A stretch of 64,000 nucleotides of DNA from Sulfitobacter maritimus. GTDB taxonomy: Bacteria; Pseudomonadota; Alphaproteobacteria; Rhodobacterales; Rhodobacteraceae. The notes under the pieces are model-generated. The model saw only the letters and a program-made list of their open reading frames with translations, did not search any database and was not told where the DNA came from. The DNA lies in assembly GCF_013346665.1 (NCBI RefSeq), contig NZ_JABVBB010000038.1, positions 527,164 to 591,163 of the forward strand, in the 5' to 3' direction. Shown piece by piece: positions 1-9,343 of the stretch (its first letter is position 1; the number at the start of each line of letters is the position of its first letter). Made by a program: the position numbers and the translations under genes.

Positions 1-19
1 TGAAAATCGGGGCGCTCAT
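1..19 (-). CDS. 5' end of a gene running off the window
   Basis: An ATG on the minus strand at 19..17 overlaps the dapF stop codon in an ATGA arrangement and reads Met-Ser-Ala-Pro-Ile-Phe before the window ends. Six codons are too few to identify a product. From memory, a MiaB/MtaB-type tRNA methylthiotransferase with a similar N-terminus often follows dapF in roseobacters, so that is the best guess. The 4-nt overlap implies translational coupling to dapF. Confidence 0.4.
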
Positions 20-858
20 GTCAGGCTCTCCAGAAATGCGGGGGTGAGGGTGCCCGAGAAGACATGCATCGTCGGCCCAGTCATCCAGACGCCGTCCTCG
101 CACCAATCGATATGCAGCGTGCCGCCGTCGAGGTCGATGCGCACGGCGCGACCGGTGAGGCCGCGCCTCGCAGCAGCCACGGCGGTGGCGCAGGAGGAGG
201 AGCCCGAGGCCAGCGTCACGCCGACGCCACGTTCCCACACGCGCATGCGGATGTGGTCCGGCCCGACGATCTGCGCGACCTGCACGTTGGTCCGTTCTGG
301 GTAGAGCGGATCATGCTCGGCGCGGGGGCCGAGATCGGAGAGGTCCACGGCTTCGGCATTTTCGACGAAGAAGGTGCAATGTGGGTTGCCCATGCCAGTG
401 GCGACGGGATCGCCCTCGATGGGCAGATGCAGCGTGTCCATTTCGCGCGCCAGCGGCACCTCGTCCCAATCGAGCTGCGGGTGGCCCATATTGACAGAGG
501 TTAGGCCATTGCCCACGTCTTTCGCCGCCAGATCGCCCCGCGCGGTGGTCAGATGCAGCGAATCGCGGCCCGTGTCATCCATCAGATAACGCGCGATGCA
601 GCGTGTGGCGTTGCCACATGCGGCGGAGAGGGAGCCGTCACTGTTGTAAAACGTCAGGTGCGCGTCGCCGGTCCCTCGCGTGATCACTGCAAGCTGATCG
701 AATCCCACACCAAATTGCCGGTGCCCGATGCCCTGCGCCATCGCCGGGGTCACGTCGATCGCCTCCGCGCGTGCATCGAACACGACGAAGTCATTGCCAA
801 GCCCATGCATCTTCATGAAGGGCAATCCGGGGGTCTGAGCGTTATACATTCGGCGCAT
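16..858 (-). CDS. dapF: Diaminopimelate epimerase
   Basis: It interconverts LL- and meso-diaminopimelate, the penultimate step of lysine synthesis and the source of meso-DAP for peptidoglycan. The 280-residue protein has the family N-terminus (MHGLGNDF), the first active-site block around Cys81 ([10 protein letters not shown]) and the second block around 215-225. In that second block the residue usually acting as the other catalytic cysteine (ACGxxxCA) is Ser218 (ASGSSSCA); the codon is clearly TCG. Cys223 a few residues on is kept. A start at ATG 849 is also possible. It overlaps the next gene by 4 nt. Confidence 0.93.
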   Translation of the reverse strand: MRRMYNAQTPGLPFMKMHGLGNDFVVFDARAEAIDVTPAMAQGIGHRQFGVGFDQLAVITRGTGDAHLTFYNSDGSLSAACGNATRCIARYLMDDTGRDSLHLTTARGDLAAKDVGNGLTSVNMGHPQLDWDEVPLAREMDTLHLPIEGDPVATGMGNPHCTFFVENAEAVDLSDLGPRAEHDPLYPERTNVQVAQIVGPDHIRMRVWERGVGVTLASGSSSCATAVAAARRGLTGRAVRIDLDGGTLHIDWCEDGVWMTGPTMHVFSGTLTPAFLESLT

Positions 859-914
859 ATAACCCCGGCATGAAAACTAATCCAGCATCTCGCATTATTT
901 TCGTGATTAAGGGC

Positions 915-943
915 TTGACCCTGCCGCCTGTAATTTCTAGTTA
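915..943 (+). promoter_or_regulatory. Probable sigma-70 promoter for tRNA-Lys
   Basis: TTGACC at 915-920 and TAGTTA at 938-943 are separated by exactly 17 bp. The -10 ends 10 bp before the mature 5' end of tRNA-Lys, so transcription would start almost at the tRNA. The spacing and position make this one of the better promoter candidates in the window. Confidence 0.6.
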
Positions 944-953
944 CCCGCCTAGT

Positions 954-1029
954 GGGCCGTTAGCTCAGTTGGTAGAGCAACTGACTTTTAATCAGTAGGT
1001 CGATGGTTCGAACCCATCACGGCTCACCA
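954..1029 (+). tRNA. tRNA-Lys (anticodon TTT)
   Basis: A 76-nt cloverleaf. The 7-bp acceptor stem GGGCCGT pairs with ACGGCTC (one G-U), the anticodon stem-loop is ACTGA-CTTTTAA-TCAGT with anticodon TTT, the T-arm contains GGTTCGAACCC, and CCA is encoded at 1027-1029. Confidence 0.97.
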
Positions 1030-1092
1030 CTCACTCACCCTCCCTTCCTAGTGATGCAGATGAGGTGTTTGGTGTCGTGAAAGCGGTTTTGC

Positions 1093-1941
1093 CTATTCCT
1101 GCCCGCGCAGCCGCGCGGAGCGTCGGCGTAGGGCTTCCAACACGAAAAGCATTGTCGCCGAGAGCACCACGAGAAGCGTCGCCACCGCGAGAATCGTCGG
1201 GTTGATCTGCTCGCGCAGGCCCGAGAACATTTGGCGCGGAATCGTGCGCTGTTCGGGGCCCGCGAGGAAGAGCACCAGCACCACCTCGTCAAAGGATGTG
1301 ACGAAGGCGAACAGACCGCCGGAAATCACGCCGGGGCGGATGAGCGGAATCACCACGTCCCAGAACACTTTGATTGGCGAGGCCCCAAGGCTTAGCCCCG
1401 CGACGAAGAGCGAGCGGTCGAAGCCACTGAGGGTGGCGGTGACGGTGATGATGACGAAGGGCACGCCAAGCGCCGCATGCGCGATGATGAGGCCGGTGAA
1501 GGTGCCGACAAGATTGAACTGCGTGTAGAAGAAGAACATCCCCGCCGCGATGATGATCAGCGGCACAATCATGGGCGAGAGCAGCAGCGCCGTGATCACC
1601 CGTTTGAAGGGCATCCAAGGCGAGGCGAGGCCGACGGCTGCCAGCGTGCCCAGCACGGTTGCGATGCTGGCCGCCGCGATGCCCACGAGGAAGCTGTTAC
1701 GGATTGCGATGCGCCATTTTTGGTCGTCCACGATCTCTTGATACCAGCGCGTCGAATAGGCGTCCGGGTCGAGCGACAGCATGCCTTGGGTGAAGGTAAA
1801 GAACGGCTCGGCGTTGAACGACAGCGGCATGATCACGAGGATCGGCAACATCAGGAAGATCAGCACCAAGGCCGCCATGATGCGCAGGCCGTAGTGGCCC
1901 GCTTTGTGCCAGATCGTGTAATAGTCGGGCAATGGGCTCAT
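1093..1941 (-). CDS. ABC transporter permease, PotC-type
   Basis: This is the second inner-membrane permease of a spermidine/putrescine-type importer. The 282-residue protein has about six membrane segments and the EAA-type cytoplasmic loop (around ASLGASPIKVFWDVVIPLIRPGV) that contacts the ATPase. It is the last gene of a four-gene operon read leftwards (ATPase, binding protein, PotB-type permease, this gene), starting 4 nt after the previous stop. Substrate cannot be read from the permease; polyamine or a related cation is inferred from the family. Confidence 0.9.
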   Translation of the reverse strand: MSPLPDYYTIWHKAGHYGLRIMAALVLIFLMLPILVIMPLSFNAEPFFTFTQGMLSLDPDAYSTRWYQEIVDDQKWRIAIRNSFLVGIAAASIATVLGTLAAVGLASPWMPFKRVITALLLSPMIVPLIIIAAGMFFFYTQFNLVGTFTGLIIAHAALGVPFVIITVTATLSGFDRSLFVAGLSLGASPIKVFWDVVIPLIRPGVISGGLFAFVTSFDEVVLVLFLAGPEQRTIPRQMFSGLREQINPTILAVATLLVVLSATMLFVLEALRRRSARLRGQE

Positions 1942-1945
1942 GACG

Positions 1946-3187
1946 TCATCCCAGCTTGAGGTTGTCGGTGCCGACGAAACGGTCGAACAGCCAGTAGAGA
2001 ACGAGGATCAGGATCAGCAGGAGCGAGCCCAAGGCCGCCGCGAGTTCCCAGTTGTTGGACACTTGCATGTGGAAGGCGATGATGTTGGAAATCATCTGCC
2101 CATCGGTGCCGCCCACCAGCGCGGGCGTGATGTAGTAGCCCACGGAGATGATGAAGACCAACAGCGCCCCGGCTGAGAGGCCCGGCAGGCTCATCGGCAG
2201 GTAGATTTTGTACCACGCGCCAATCGGGTTGCTGCCCATCGAAATCGCGGCGCGCATGAAGCTTGCGTCGATCCCCCGCATCACCGCGTAGAGCGGCAGC
2301 ACCATGAAGGGCAGCAGGATGTGGGTCATGGCGAGGATCGTGGAAAACTCATTGTAGAGCAGTTCGATCGGCTCGTTGATTAGCCCGGCCCAGAGCAGGG
2401 AGGAGTTCACCACGCCTCCGGCCTGCAGCAGCGCGATCCACGCAGTGGTGCGCACCAGCAGCGAGGTCCAGAAGGGCAGCAGGACAAAGACCATCAGAAA
2501 GTTCGCCGTCGCGGGGCTGGCCTGCGACATGTAGAAGGCCAGCGGGTAGCCCAGCAGCATCGTCAGCCCGGTGATGATCAGCGCCATCTTTAGCGTCTTG
2601 GTGTAGAGTTGCTTGTAGATCTGCGTGTCGCGCTGGACGATGTCCCCTTCGGAGTCGTACTCCATATCGACGGCGGTGAGGTAGTAGCTCGACGTATAGA
2701 CCTGCCCGGCGCTGCGGATTGCGCGCCATGTGGCCGGGTTGCTCCAACGGTCGTTCTTCTCCAGCAGCATTTCTGCGCCGTTGGCCGCAAGTTCGTCGTC
2801 ATCGGCACGGCGCAGCCCGCGGGCGGTGGACTTTACCACGCTCGACATGCCGGGCAGGGCGCGGTTGATTTCATCCGCAAAACGGCCAGAGGTGCGATCG
2901 TTTGCCATGCGTTTCATGTCGATGGCAAACTGGGTGATCGTCGCCTCATCGGGCAGGTCTTCGCCTTCCCAGTCTTCCAACATCGCCAGCGTCTCGGGCA
3001 CCAGTTCCGCCACAGTGGGGTTATAGACACTGCGGAACAGCATCGTGGTGATCGGCGCAACAAATGCAAAAAGGATGAAGACCAGCAGCGGCACCACGAA
3101 CAGAAACGCCTGCGTGCGACGTCTGCGCATTTGGCGACGGGCGTTGGCGGCGTCTTGGGAACTGAGGCTGGACACGCGGTTACTCAT
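1946..3187 (-). CDS. ABC transporter permease, PotB-type, with long periplasmic insert
   Basis: First permease of the polyamine-type importer. At 413 residues it is well over the roughly 285 of E. coli PotB. The extra length lies between the first membrane helix (about residues 27-50) and the second (about 200): some 145 mostly hydrophilic, charged residues predicted to be periplasmic. The rest is a normal MetI-like fold with an EAA loop (ISMGSNPIGAWYKIYLP). The N-terminus is basic and cytoplasmic. It lies 47 nt after the binding-protein gene, with a GC-rich hairpin between them. Insert function is unknown; docking of the binding protein is one possibility. Confidence 0.9.
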   Translation of the reverse strand: MSNRVSSLSSQDAANARRQMRRRRTQAFLFVVPLLVFILFAFVAPITTMLFRSVYNPTVAELVPETLAMLEDWEGEDLPDEATITQFAIDMKRMANDRTSGRFADEINRALPGMSSVVKSTARGLRRADDDELAANGAEMLLEKNDRWSNPATWRAIRSAGQVYTSSYYLTAVDMEYDSEGDIVQRDTQIYKQLYTKTLKMALIITGLTMLLGYPLAFYMSQASPATANFLMVFVLLPFWTSLLVRTTAWIALLQAGGVVNSSLLWAGLINEPIELLYNEFSTILAMTHILLPFMVLPLYAVMRGIDASFMRAAISMGSNPIGAWYKIYLPMSLPGLSAGALLVFIISVGYYITPALVGGTDGQMISNIIAFHMQVSNNWELAAALGSLLLILILVLYWLFDRFVGTDNLKLG

Positions 3188-3201
3188 CTATAGGGGGTAG
3201 A

Positions 3202-3227
3202 GCCCCGCGCCCGGTAAGGCGCGGGGC
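3202..3227 (-). terminator. Intergenic hairpin after the binding-protein gene
   Basis: A perfect 10-bp stem (GCCCCGCGCC / GGCGCGGGGC) with a 6-nt loop lies between the solute-binding-protein stop and the downstream permease start. It has no T-run, so it more likely stabilises the upstream mRNA or attenuates read-through, giving more binding protein than permease. Confidence 0.5.
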
Positions 3228-3234
3228 AGGGTGC

Positions 3235-4278
3235 TTATTGCAGCAGCCATTCGTTGAACTTCTCGCCCAACGTCTCGCCGTAGTCGGCCCAGAAGATGCC
3301 ATCGGCTTTGACGCCTTCATCAAGATGCGCGGTCGGCAGGTCTTGCTTGACCTCTTCGGGCAGCAGCGCCTGAGCGGAGTTGCGCGTGGGGCCGTAAGCC
3401 ACGTCCTGCATGCCCGAGAGCGGCACGGTGCCGGTAGCGAACTTGATGAACTCCATCGCCTCTTCTTTCTTCTCGGTGCCCTTCATGATTGCCCAAACGT
3501 CGAGGTCGTAGATGTGACTGTCCCAGACGATCTCGAAGGGGGCGCCATCATCCTTGATCGCGGCGAAGATACGGCCATTGGCGGATTGCACCATAGTGGC
3601 CCCGCCGTCGTTCAGCAGAACGGGGGCCTGAGACCAGCTGTCGTACCAAGTGATGTCGTCTTTGATGGTGTCGAGCTTGGCAAAGGCGCGTTTCTGGCCT
3701 TCTTCGGTGGCGAGCACCTCATAGACTTCTTCGGGGGCGACGCCATCGGCCAGCAGTGCCCATTCCAAGTTCACTTGCGGACGTTTGCGCAGACCACGTT
3801 TGCCGGGGAACTTCTCGGTGTCAAAGAAGTCTTCAATGGTTTTCGGGCCTTCGCCGTTTTCGGTGTTCACCGCAAAGACGACGGACCAGACGATGTTGCC
3901 GACGCCGCATTCATTGGCCAGCGCGTCTTCGATAAAGTCCTCCGCCGCCGGGGTGCCATCGTCGCCATCGGGCAGAACCGATTGGTCGATCACTTCCAGA
4001 TAGCCTTCGGCGCAGGCGCGTTCGAGGTCGATCACTTCGATGTCGACCACATCCCAAAGGATGTTGCCCGCTTCGACCTGCGCTTTCATCTCAGCCACGC
4101 CGCCGCCGTAGTCTTCGAACAGGACGTTGGTGCCGGATTTATCCATATAGGGCTGGATCATATGCTCCATCTGTGCGGCGCCATAGGCCCCGCCGAAGGA
4201 CGTCACCGTCAGGTCTTCGGCCATGGCGGGGCTGGCGATCAGCGCCGCGGTGGCCAGATAACTCAGATGCTTCTTCAT
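3235..4278 (-). CDS. ABC transporter substrate-binding protein, PotD-type
   Basis: Periplasmic receptor of the importer. The 347-residue protein begins with a Sec signal peptide (MKKHLSYLATAALIASPAMA, cleavage after Ala20) and continues with the PotD/PotF-like fold (VTSFGGAYGAAQ, then VEAGNILWDVVDIE). The ribosome site AAGGAGAG precedes the ATG. It sits between the ATPase and the two permeases in one operon. Polyamine is the family-typical ligand, but many roseobacter members bind other small cations, so the ligand is open. Confidence 0.9.
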   Translation of the reverse strand: MKKHLSYLATAALIASPAMAEDLTVTSFGGAYGAAQMEHMIQPYMDKSGTNVLFEDYGGGVAEMKAQVEAGNILWDVVDIEVIDLERACAEGYLEVIDQSVLPDGDDGTPAAEDFIEDALANECGVGNIVWSVVFAVNTENGEGPKTIEDFFDTEKFPGKRGLRKRPQVNLEWALLADGVAPEEVYEVLATEEGQKRAFAKLDTIKDDITWYDSWSQAPVLLNDGGATMVQSANGRIFAAIKDDGAPFEIVWDSHIYDLDVWAIMKGTEKKEEAMEFIKFATGTVPLSGMQDVAYGPTRNSAQALLPEEVKQDLPTAHLDEGVKADGIFWADYGETLGEKFNEWLLQ

Positions 4279-4337
4279 CGGTCTCTCCTTGTTGTGTCCA
4301 GGTTTTATGCAGGGCCCCGGTTTGCCCTCGGTCGCCT

Positions 4338-5429
4338 TTAATCGGCAAAGGCGATGCAGTCTTTCGTCAGGGACAACAGCTGCGCCATCGCGCCCTCTTC
4401 GAACTCGGGCGCGGACAGGTCGTTGAGCACTTTGACGATAATGTCGGTGCTGTCCGGCAGGCGGAAATAATAGCGGATGAAATCGCCCACATAGATGCGC
4501 GTGACGAAAGTCGCCGTTAGCGCGTTGTCATGGGCATGGGTCGTGGGATGGATGAACAGTTTCTCGGGCCGGATCGAGACGCGGCATTGCGCGCCTTCGG
4601 TCAGCCCTTCGGAGGTTTGCGTGGTGATCGTGCCGGTATCGGTCTCGACCTTGGCGATCTCGCCCTCGATCCGGGTGACGCGGCCCTGCACGAAATTGTT
4701 CTCGCCGATGAACTCGGCCACGAAGGCATTCACCGGGCGCTCGTACAATTCCGCGGGCGGGGCGCATTGCTGCACCACACCGTCGTTAAAGACGGCGATC
4801 CGGTCGGACATCGACAGCGCCTCGGTCTGGTCGTGGGTGACGTAGATGACGGTAAAGCCGATCTGCTTGTGCAGGCGGGTGATCTCAAACTGCATCTGTT
4901 CGCGCAGGTTCTTGTCGAGCGCGCCCAAGGGTTCATCCATCAGGATCAGCGTCGGCTGAAAGATCATTGCGCGGGCCAGTGCCACGCGCTGCCGTTGCCC
5001 GCCCGACAGTTGACCCGGGCGGCGGTCGCCAAAGGCCGACAGTTCCACTAACGCCAGATACTCCGCCACGCGGTCCTTGATTTCGGCCTTGGGCATCTTG
5101 CGCACCGACAATGGATAGGCGAGATTTTCGGCCACCGTCATATGCGGGAACAGGGCGTAGTTTTGGAACACCATGCCGATGTTGCGTTTGTTGGGTGCGG
5201 TTTTGTTAATGGACTTGCCACTGATGGCAATGTCGCCCGAAGTGACGCTCTCAAACCCTGCCAGCATCATTAGAACTGTGGTTTTGCCGGAGCCGGAGGG
5301 GCCAAGGAGGGTGATAAACTCCCCCTCTTGCACGTCCATATCGAACCCTTTGACCACGAGGTTTTGCTGGTCATAGCTCTTCTTAACGTTATCAAAACGC
5401 AGAAAAGCCTCTGCTTTGGTATCTTTCAT
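4338..5429 (-). CDS. ABC transporter ATP-binding protein, PotA-type
   Basis: ATPase of the importer and first gene of the operon. The 363-residue protein has Walker A (GPSGSGKT, 43-50), the Q-loop (FQNYALFPH), the signature LSGGQRQRV (141-149) and Walker B with DEP at 165-167. It ends with a TOBE domain (about 270-363) typical of the PotA/FbpC/CysA subfamily. The promoter should lie in 5430-5569, before tRNA-Leu. Confidence 0.93.
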   Translation of the reverse strand: MKDTKAEAFLRFDNVKKSYDQQNLVVKGFDMDVQEGEFITLLGPSGSGKTTVLMMLAGFESVTSGDIAISGKSINKTAPNKRNIGMVFQNYALFPHMTVAENLAYPLSVRKMPKAEIKDRVAEYLALVELSAFGDRRPGQLSGGQRQRVALARAMIFQPTLILMDEPLGALDKNLREQMQFEITRLHKQIGFTVIYVTHDQTEALSMSDRIAVFNDGVVQQCAPPAELYERPVNAFVAEFIGENNFVQGRVTRIEGEIAKVETDTGTITTQTSEGLTEGAQCRVSIRPEKLFIHPTTHAHDNALTATFVTRIYVGDFIRYYFRLPDSTDIIVKVLNDLSAPEFEEGAMAQLLSLTKDCIAFAD

Positions 5430-5569
5430 ACTGGCGCGGCTCTCCCCTGTCGCTGAGGGGAGTTAAACAGGTGCGGTGATTCTTAACAATACGCGCAATG
5501 AAACGCTGACATTGCGAGAGGAAGGGGGGGTAAATATCGAAACAAGCTCTCTCACTTGCTGCGGAATTA

Positions 5570-5655
5570 TGGTGCCCAGGAGAGGACTCGAACCTCCACA
5601 CCGTTGCCAGTACTAGCACCTGAAGCTAGCGCGTCTACCATTCCGCCACCTGGGC
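5570..5655 (-). tRNA. tRNA-Leu (anticodon CAG)
   Basis: An 86-nt class II tRNA on the minus strand. The acceptor GCCCAGG pairs with CCTGGGC, the anticodon stem-loop CTAGC-TTCAGGT-GCTAG gives anticodon CAG, the variable arm is long, the T-loop has GGTTCGAGTCC, and CCA is encoded at 5572-5570. Confidence 0.96.
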
Positions 5656-5821
5656 ACGTATCGTGGGGGTGCTCTAAGGCTCGGCTGAGCGGCTGTCAAT
5701 CGCAATTTGGCCGAAACTTCGAAAATCCGTGTTGCTGCGCACCGATCTTGGGGGTTTTGCCTTGTTACAGGGGCAGCGCGCAGGTACATCCTGTGAAAGA
5801 ATAAGCTACAGGAGCGGCAGA

Positions 5822-6808
5822 ATGTCTAAGCTGGTCACGATTTATGGCGGTTCGGGGTTTGTCGGACGCTATATCGCGCGTCGCATGGCCAAGGCCGGCT
5901 GGCGGGTGCGGGTGGCGGTGCGTCGTCCGAATGAAGCGCTTTTCGTGCGTACATATGGCGTTGTCGGTCAGGTCGAGCCGATCCTTTGCAATATCCGTGA
6001 TGATAATTCTGTGCGCGCGGCGCTGCGCGGGGCTGATGCGGTGGTAAGCTGTGTGGGCGTGCTGGTGGAGAGCGGCAAGAACGGCTTTGATGCCGTGCAA
6101 TCCGAAGGGGCCGAACGCGTGGCGCGGCTGGCTGCGGAGGAAGGCGTTGCCCGGATGGTGCAGGTCTCGGCCATTGGGGCTGATATGAACGCCGATAGCG
6201 ATTATGCCCGCACCAAGGGCGAAGGCGAGGCGGGTGTGCAAAAGCACATGCCGGGGGTCGTGATCCTGCGTCCTTCGATCATGTTCGGGCCGGAAGACTC
6301 CTTCTTTAACCGCTTTGCTGGCATGACCCGTATGGGACCGATCCTTCCGGTTGCGGGGGCGAATACGCGGTTCCAGCCGGTCTATGTTGATGATGTGGCA
6401 AAGGCGGCTGAAAAGGCGCTTATCGGTGGTGTCGCGCCGGGTGTCTATGAGCTTGGCGGTCCGGATGTGGATACCTTCCGTGGGTTGATGCAGCGGATGC
6501 TTCAAGTTGTACATCGTCGGCGGCTCGTGCTGAACATGCCATGGATCGTTGCGAAGGTGATGGCCTTTGGTTTCGACCTGCTCCAGACCGTTTCGATGGG
6601 GCTGTTCACCAACACAATGCTCACGCGGGATCAGGTCAAAAACCTGCGCAATGACAATGTGGTAGGAGCTGATGCCAAAGGCTTTGCCGAGCTGGGCATT
6701 ACCCCGGTGTCGATGGAGTCGGTGCTGCCTGATTATCTGTGGCGGTTCCGGCCTTCGGGTCAGTATGACGCCATCAAGGCTTCCGCACGGAATTTACGGC
6801 AGGGCTAA
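5822..6808 (+). CDS. NDUFA9-like NAD(P)-binding protein
   Basis: An atypical short-chain dehydrogenase/reductase of the complex I NDUFA9 family. The 328-residue protein opens with a Rossmann motif (GGSGFVG, residues 9-15); the usual Tyr-x3-Lys pair is not obvious around 120-130, as is common in atypical SDRs. The ATG at 5822 is chosen because AGGAGCGG precedes it and the Rossmann strand starts at once; an upstream in-frame ATG at 5729 would add 31 unlikely residues. Its stop overlaps the uppP start by 1 nt (TAATG). Homologues bind complex I or act in quinone/lipid metabolism; the exact role here is unknown. Confidence 0.85.
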   Translation: MSKLVTIYGGSGFVGRYIARRMAKAGWRVRVAVRRPNEALFVRTYGVVGQVEPILCNIRDDNSVRAALRGADAVVSCVGVLVESGKNGFDAVQSEGAERVARLAAEEGVARMVQVSAIGADMNADSDYARTKGEGEAGVQKHMPGVVILRPSIMFGPEDSFFNRFAGMTRMGPILPVAGANTRFQPVYVDDVAKAAEKALIGGVAPGVYELGGPDVDTFRGLMQRMLQVVHRRRLVLNMPWIVAKVMAFGFDLLQTVSMGLFTNTMLTRDQVKNLRNDNVVGADAKGFAELGITPVSMESVLPDYLWRFRPSGQYDAIKASARNLRQG

Positions 6809-7614
6809 TGGAAAACTCGACAACGTTGATCGCCGCCTTTCTGGGTTTGCTGGAAGGGCTGACGGAGTTTATTCCTGTCTCATCTACCGGGCATCTATTG
6901 GTGGCCGGGCATTTTCTAGGTTTTGAAAGCGCAGGGCGCACCTTTGAGGTGGTGATCCAGTTGGGCGCGGTGCTGGCGATCCTGACGGTCTATTCAACGC
7001 GGCTTTGGGCGGTGTTTTCGGCAGCGCCGCATGACCCGCAAGCGCGCCGGTTTATCTTGTCGGTGCTGGTGGCTTTCTTGCCTGCGGTTTTCGTGGGCGT
7101 TCTGGCGCATGACTTTATTAAGACGGTTCTGTTTGAGACCCCGCTGCTGATTGCGGTGATGTTGATCTTGGGCGGGATCGTTCTGGTGGTTGTGGACCGG
7201 ATCGCGCCACCGACAACGGAGCCGGACGCGATGCGGTTTCCGCTGCCGATGGCGCTGAAAATCGGGGCTATTCAGTGCCTTGCGATGGTGCCGGGGGTGT
7301 CGCGCTCAGGGGCGACGATTGTGGGGGCGCTGATGCTGGGCGCGAGCAAGCGGGCGGCGGCGGAGTTTTCGTTTTTCCTGTCGATGCCGACGATGGCGGG
7401 CGCTTTTGCCTATGACTTTTACAAGAACCGCGACGTGCTTGATGCCTCGGCGATGGGCGAGATCGCGGTGGGCTTTGTCCTTGCTTTTATCACGGCGGTG
7501 GTCGTGGTGCGTTGGGTGCTCGATTACGTCGGGCGCTATGGTTACGCGCTGTTTGGCTGGTGGCGAATCCTTGTCGGCGGGGTCGTGATACTGGGGCTCT
7601 GGGCTGGCCTGTAG
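6808..7614 (+). CDS. uppP: Undecaprenyl-diphosphatase
   Basis: It dephosphorylates undecaprenyl diphosphate, recycling the lipid carrier for peptidoglycan and surface polysaccharides; excess gives bacitracin resistance. The 268-residue membrane protein carries both family blocks: [15 protein letters not shown] (16-30) and [10 protein letters not shown] (about 163-172), with about eight membrane helices. It is translationally coupled to the NDUFA9-like gene. A short hairpin follows. Confidence 0.96.
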   Translation: MENSTTLIAAFLGLLEGLTEFIPVSSTGHLLVAGHFLGFESAGRTFEVVIQLGAVLAILTVYSTRLWAVFSAAPHDPQARRFILSVLVAFLPAVFVGVLAHDFIKTVLFETPLLIAVMLILGGIVLVVVDRIAPPTTEPDAMRFPLPMALKIGAIQCLAMVPGVSRSGATIVGALMLGASKRAAAEFSFFLSMPTMAGAFAYDFYKNRDVLDASAMGEIAVGFVLAFITAVVVVRWVLDYVGRYGYALFGWWRILVGGVVILGLWAGL

Positions 7615-7621
7615 GGCTGGT

Positions 7622-7638
7622 AGGTCCGCATCGGACCT
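7622..7638 (+). terminator. Small hairpin after uppP
   Basis: AGGTCCG-CAT-CGGACCT forms a 7-bp stem with a 3-nt loop just after the uppP stop. No T-run follows, so termination is only possible. Confidence 0.35.
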
Positions 7639-7775
7639 TAAATGATGCATAAAAATGATCTCCGGGTGGGGTGAAAGCCCGGAAAGCGGCAATTATGGCA
7701 GCATTGCTGTCTTTTATTTGCCGAGGCGCTGTCGTATGCGGGTCTTCTGACGAAATTTGTCGAAGGAACGGGTAT

Positions 7776-9209
7776 ATGGCGAAGCAGGTTATGCTGAAAT
7801 TTACGGATGTGGCGCGGGATATGCCTGAGAAACGTCCGCCTAACTTGCGCCGGACCGATTTCGACGAGATTTATGCCGAGTACGCCGACCGCAAGGCGGC
7901 GGAGCAATCCAGCCGCTGCAGTCAGTGTGGTGTGCCATACTGCCAGACCCATTGCCCGCTGCACAACAACATCCCCGACTGGCTGCGGCTGACCGCTGAG
8001 GGGCGGTTGGAAGAAGCCTATGAGATCAGTCAGGCGACGAATACATTTCCTGAGATCTGTGGCCGTATCTGCCCGCAGGATCGGCTGTGCGAAGGGAACT
8101 GTGTGATTGAGCAGTCCGGCCATGGCACTGTGACCATCGGCTCGATCGAGAAATACATCACCGATACCGCTTGGGAGCAGGGCTGGGTCAAAGCCCCGGC
8201 ACCGCGTGAGGAGCGGCAAGAGAGCGTGGGCATCATCGGCGCTGGCCCCGGCGGGCTGGCGGCGGCGGATATGCTGCGGCGTGCGGGTGTGCAGGTCACG
8301 ATCTATGACCGCTATGACCGCGCGGGCGGGCTGCTGACCTATGGTATCCCCGGCTTTAAGCTGGAAAAGGACGTGGTTGAGCGCCGCAATGCGCAGTTGG
8401 TCGAAGGCGGCGTGACCTTTGAATTGAACTGCGACGTGGGCCGCGACATCAGCTTTGGGGCCATTCGGGGCAAGCATGACGCGGTGATCATCGCGACGGG
8501 CGTCTATAAGACGCGCGAGATCGAAGCGCCCGGTGTGGGCGGCTTTGGGGTTGAGCGGGCGATTGACTTTCTCACCGCTTCTAACCGCAAGAGCTTTGGC
8601 GATACGGTGGAAGAGTTCGAGAATGGCCGTCTGAATGCCAAGGGCAAGAAGGTCGTGGTGATCGGCGGCGGTGACACGGCCATGGACTGTGTGCGGACCT
8701 CGATCCGGCAGGGCGCGGAGAGCGTGAAATGCCTGTATCGCCGGGACCGGGCCAATATGCCGGGCAGCCAGCGCGAAGTGCAGAACGCCGAGGAAGAGGG
8801 CGTGATCTTTGAGTGGCTGAGCGCGCCGAAAGGCTTTGTTGGCGATCCGGTGACGGGTGTGATGGTGCAGAAAATGCGCCTTGGTGCGCCGGATGTGACG
8901 GGCCGTCAGGCACCTGAGGTGATCGAGGGCGCGGATTACGTTGAAGATGCGGACCTTGTGATCATGGCGTTGGGCTTTGAGCCGGAAGACCTGCCAACAC
9001 TCTGGGGCGAGCCGGACCTGCCGGTGAACCGCTGGGGCACGATCAAGGCCGATTACGTCACCGGGGCGACGGCGCTGGAAGGTGTCTATGCCGTGGGGGA
9101 CATCGTGCGGGGTGCCTCGCTGGTCGTTTGGGCGATCAAGGACGGGCGCGACTGTGCTGAGGCGATCTTGAATGATTTCAACGGGGTGCAGCGTATTGCT
9201 GCGGAATGA
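7776..9209 (+). CDS. gltD: Glutamate synthase (NADPH), small subunit
   Basis: The beta subunit of GOGAT takes electrons from NADPH through FAD and Fe-S clusters to the GltB subunit, turning glutamine and 2-oxoglutarate into two glutamates. The 477-residue protein starts with two cysteine groups (C48, C51, C56, C60; then CGRICPQDRLCEGNC), followed by the FAD motif GAGPGGLAAA and the NADPH motif GGGDTAMDC. ATG 7776 is preferred because GAAGGAAC precedes it. An upstream in-frame ATG at 7671 would add a poorly conserved leader. Two GFA-family genes separate it from gltB. Confidence 0.95.
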   Translation: MAKQVMLKFTDVARDMPEKRPPNLRRTDFDEIYAEYADRKAAEQSSRCSQCGVPYCQTHCPLHNNIPDWLRLTAEGRLEEAYEISQATNTFPEICGRICPQDRLCEGNCVIEQSGHGTVTIGSIEKYITDTAWEQGWVKAPAPREERQESVGIIGAGPGGLAAADMLRRAGVQVTIYDRYDRAGGLLTYGIPGFKLEKDVVERRNAQLVEGGVTFELNCDVGRDISFGAIRGKHDAVIIATGVYKTREIEAPGVGGFGVERAIDFLTASNRKSFGDTVEEFENGRLNAKGKKVVVIGGGDTAMDCVRTSIRQGAESVKCLYRRDRANMPGSQREVQNAEEEGVIFEWLSAPKGFVGDPVTGVMVQKMRLGAPDVTGRQAPEVIEGADYVEDADLVIMALGFEPEDLPTLWGEPDLPVNRWGTIKADYVTGATALEGVYAVGDIVRGASLVVWAIKDGRDCAEAILNDFNGVQRIAAE

Positions 9210-9246
9210 GATGAAGATTCATTACCCAAAGGTTAAATGTCACAGA

Positions 9247-9265
9247 GTGTACACCGGACGTACAC
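9247..9265. promoter_or_regulatory. Inverted repeat between gltD and the GFA genes
   Basis: GTGTAC and GTACAC face each other across 7 nt in the 134-bp gap before the first GFA gene. The size fits a dimeric repressor site. No regulator is known for it, and chance is not excluded. Confidence 0.3.
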
Positions 9266-9343
9266 AGGGCGTGCATATGCCCTTCCGCCCCGTTTTGGCC
9301 GATAGGTCAATCTCTGCGACCTTTGCCGGGGCGAAGGTGAAGA

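Noticed and set aside
3238..4341. A 367-codon plus-strand frame opposite the PotD-type gene
   Set aside because: It is antisense to a protein with signal peptide and family motifs and shows only low-complexity shadow sequence.
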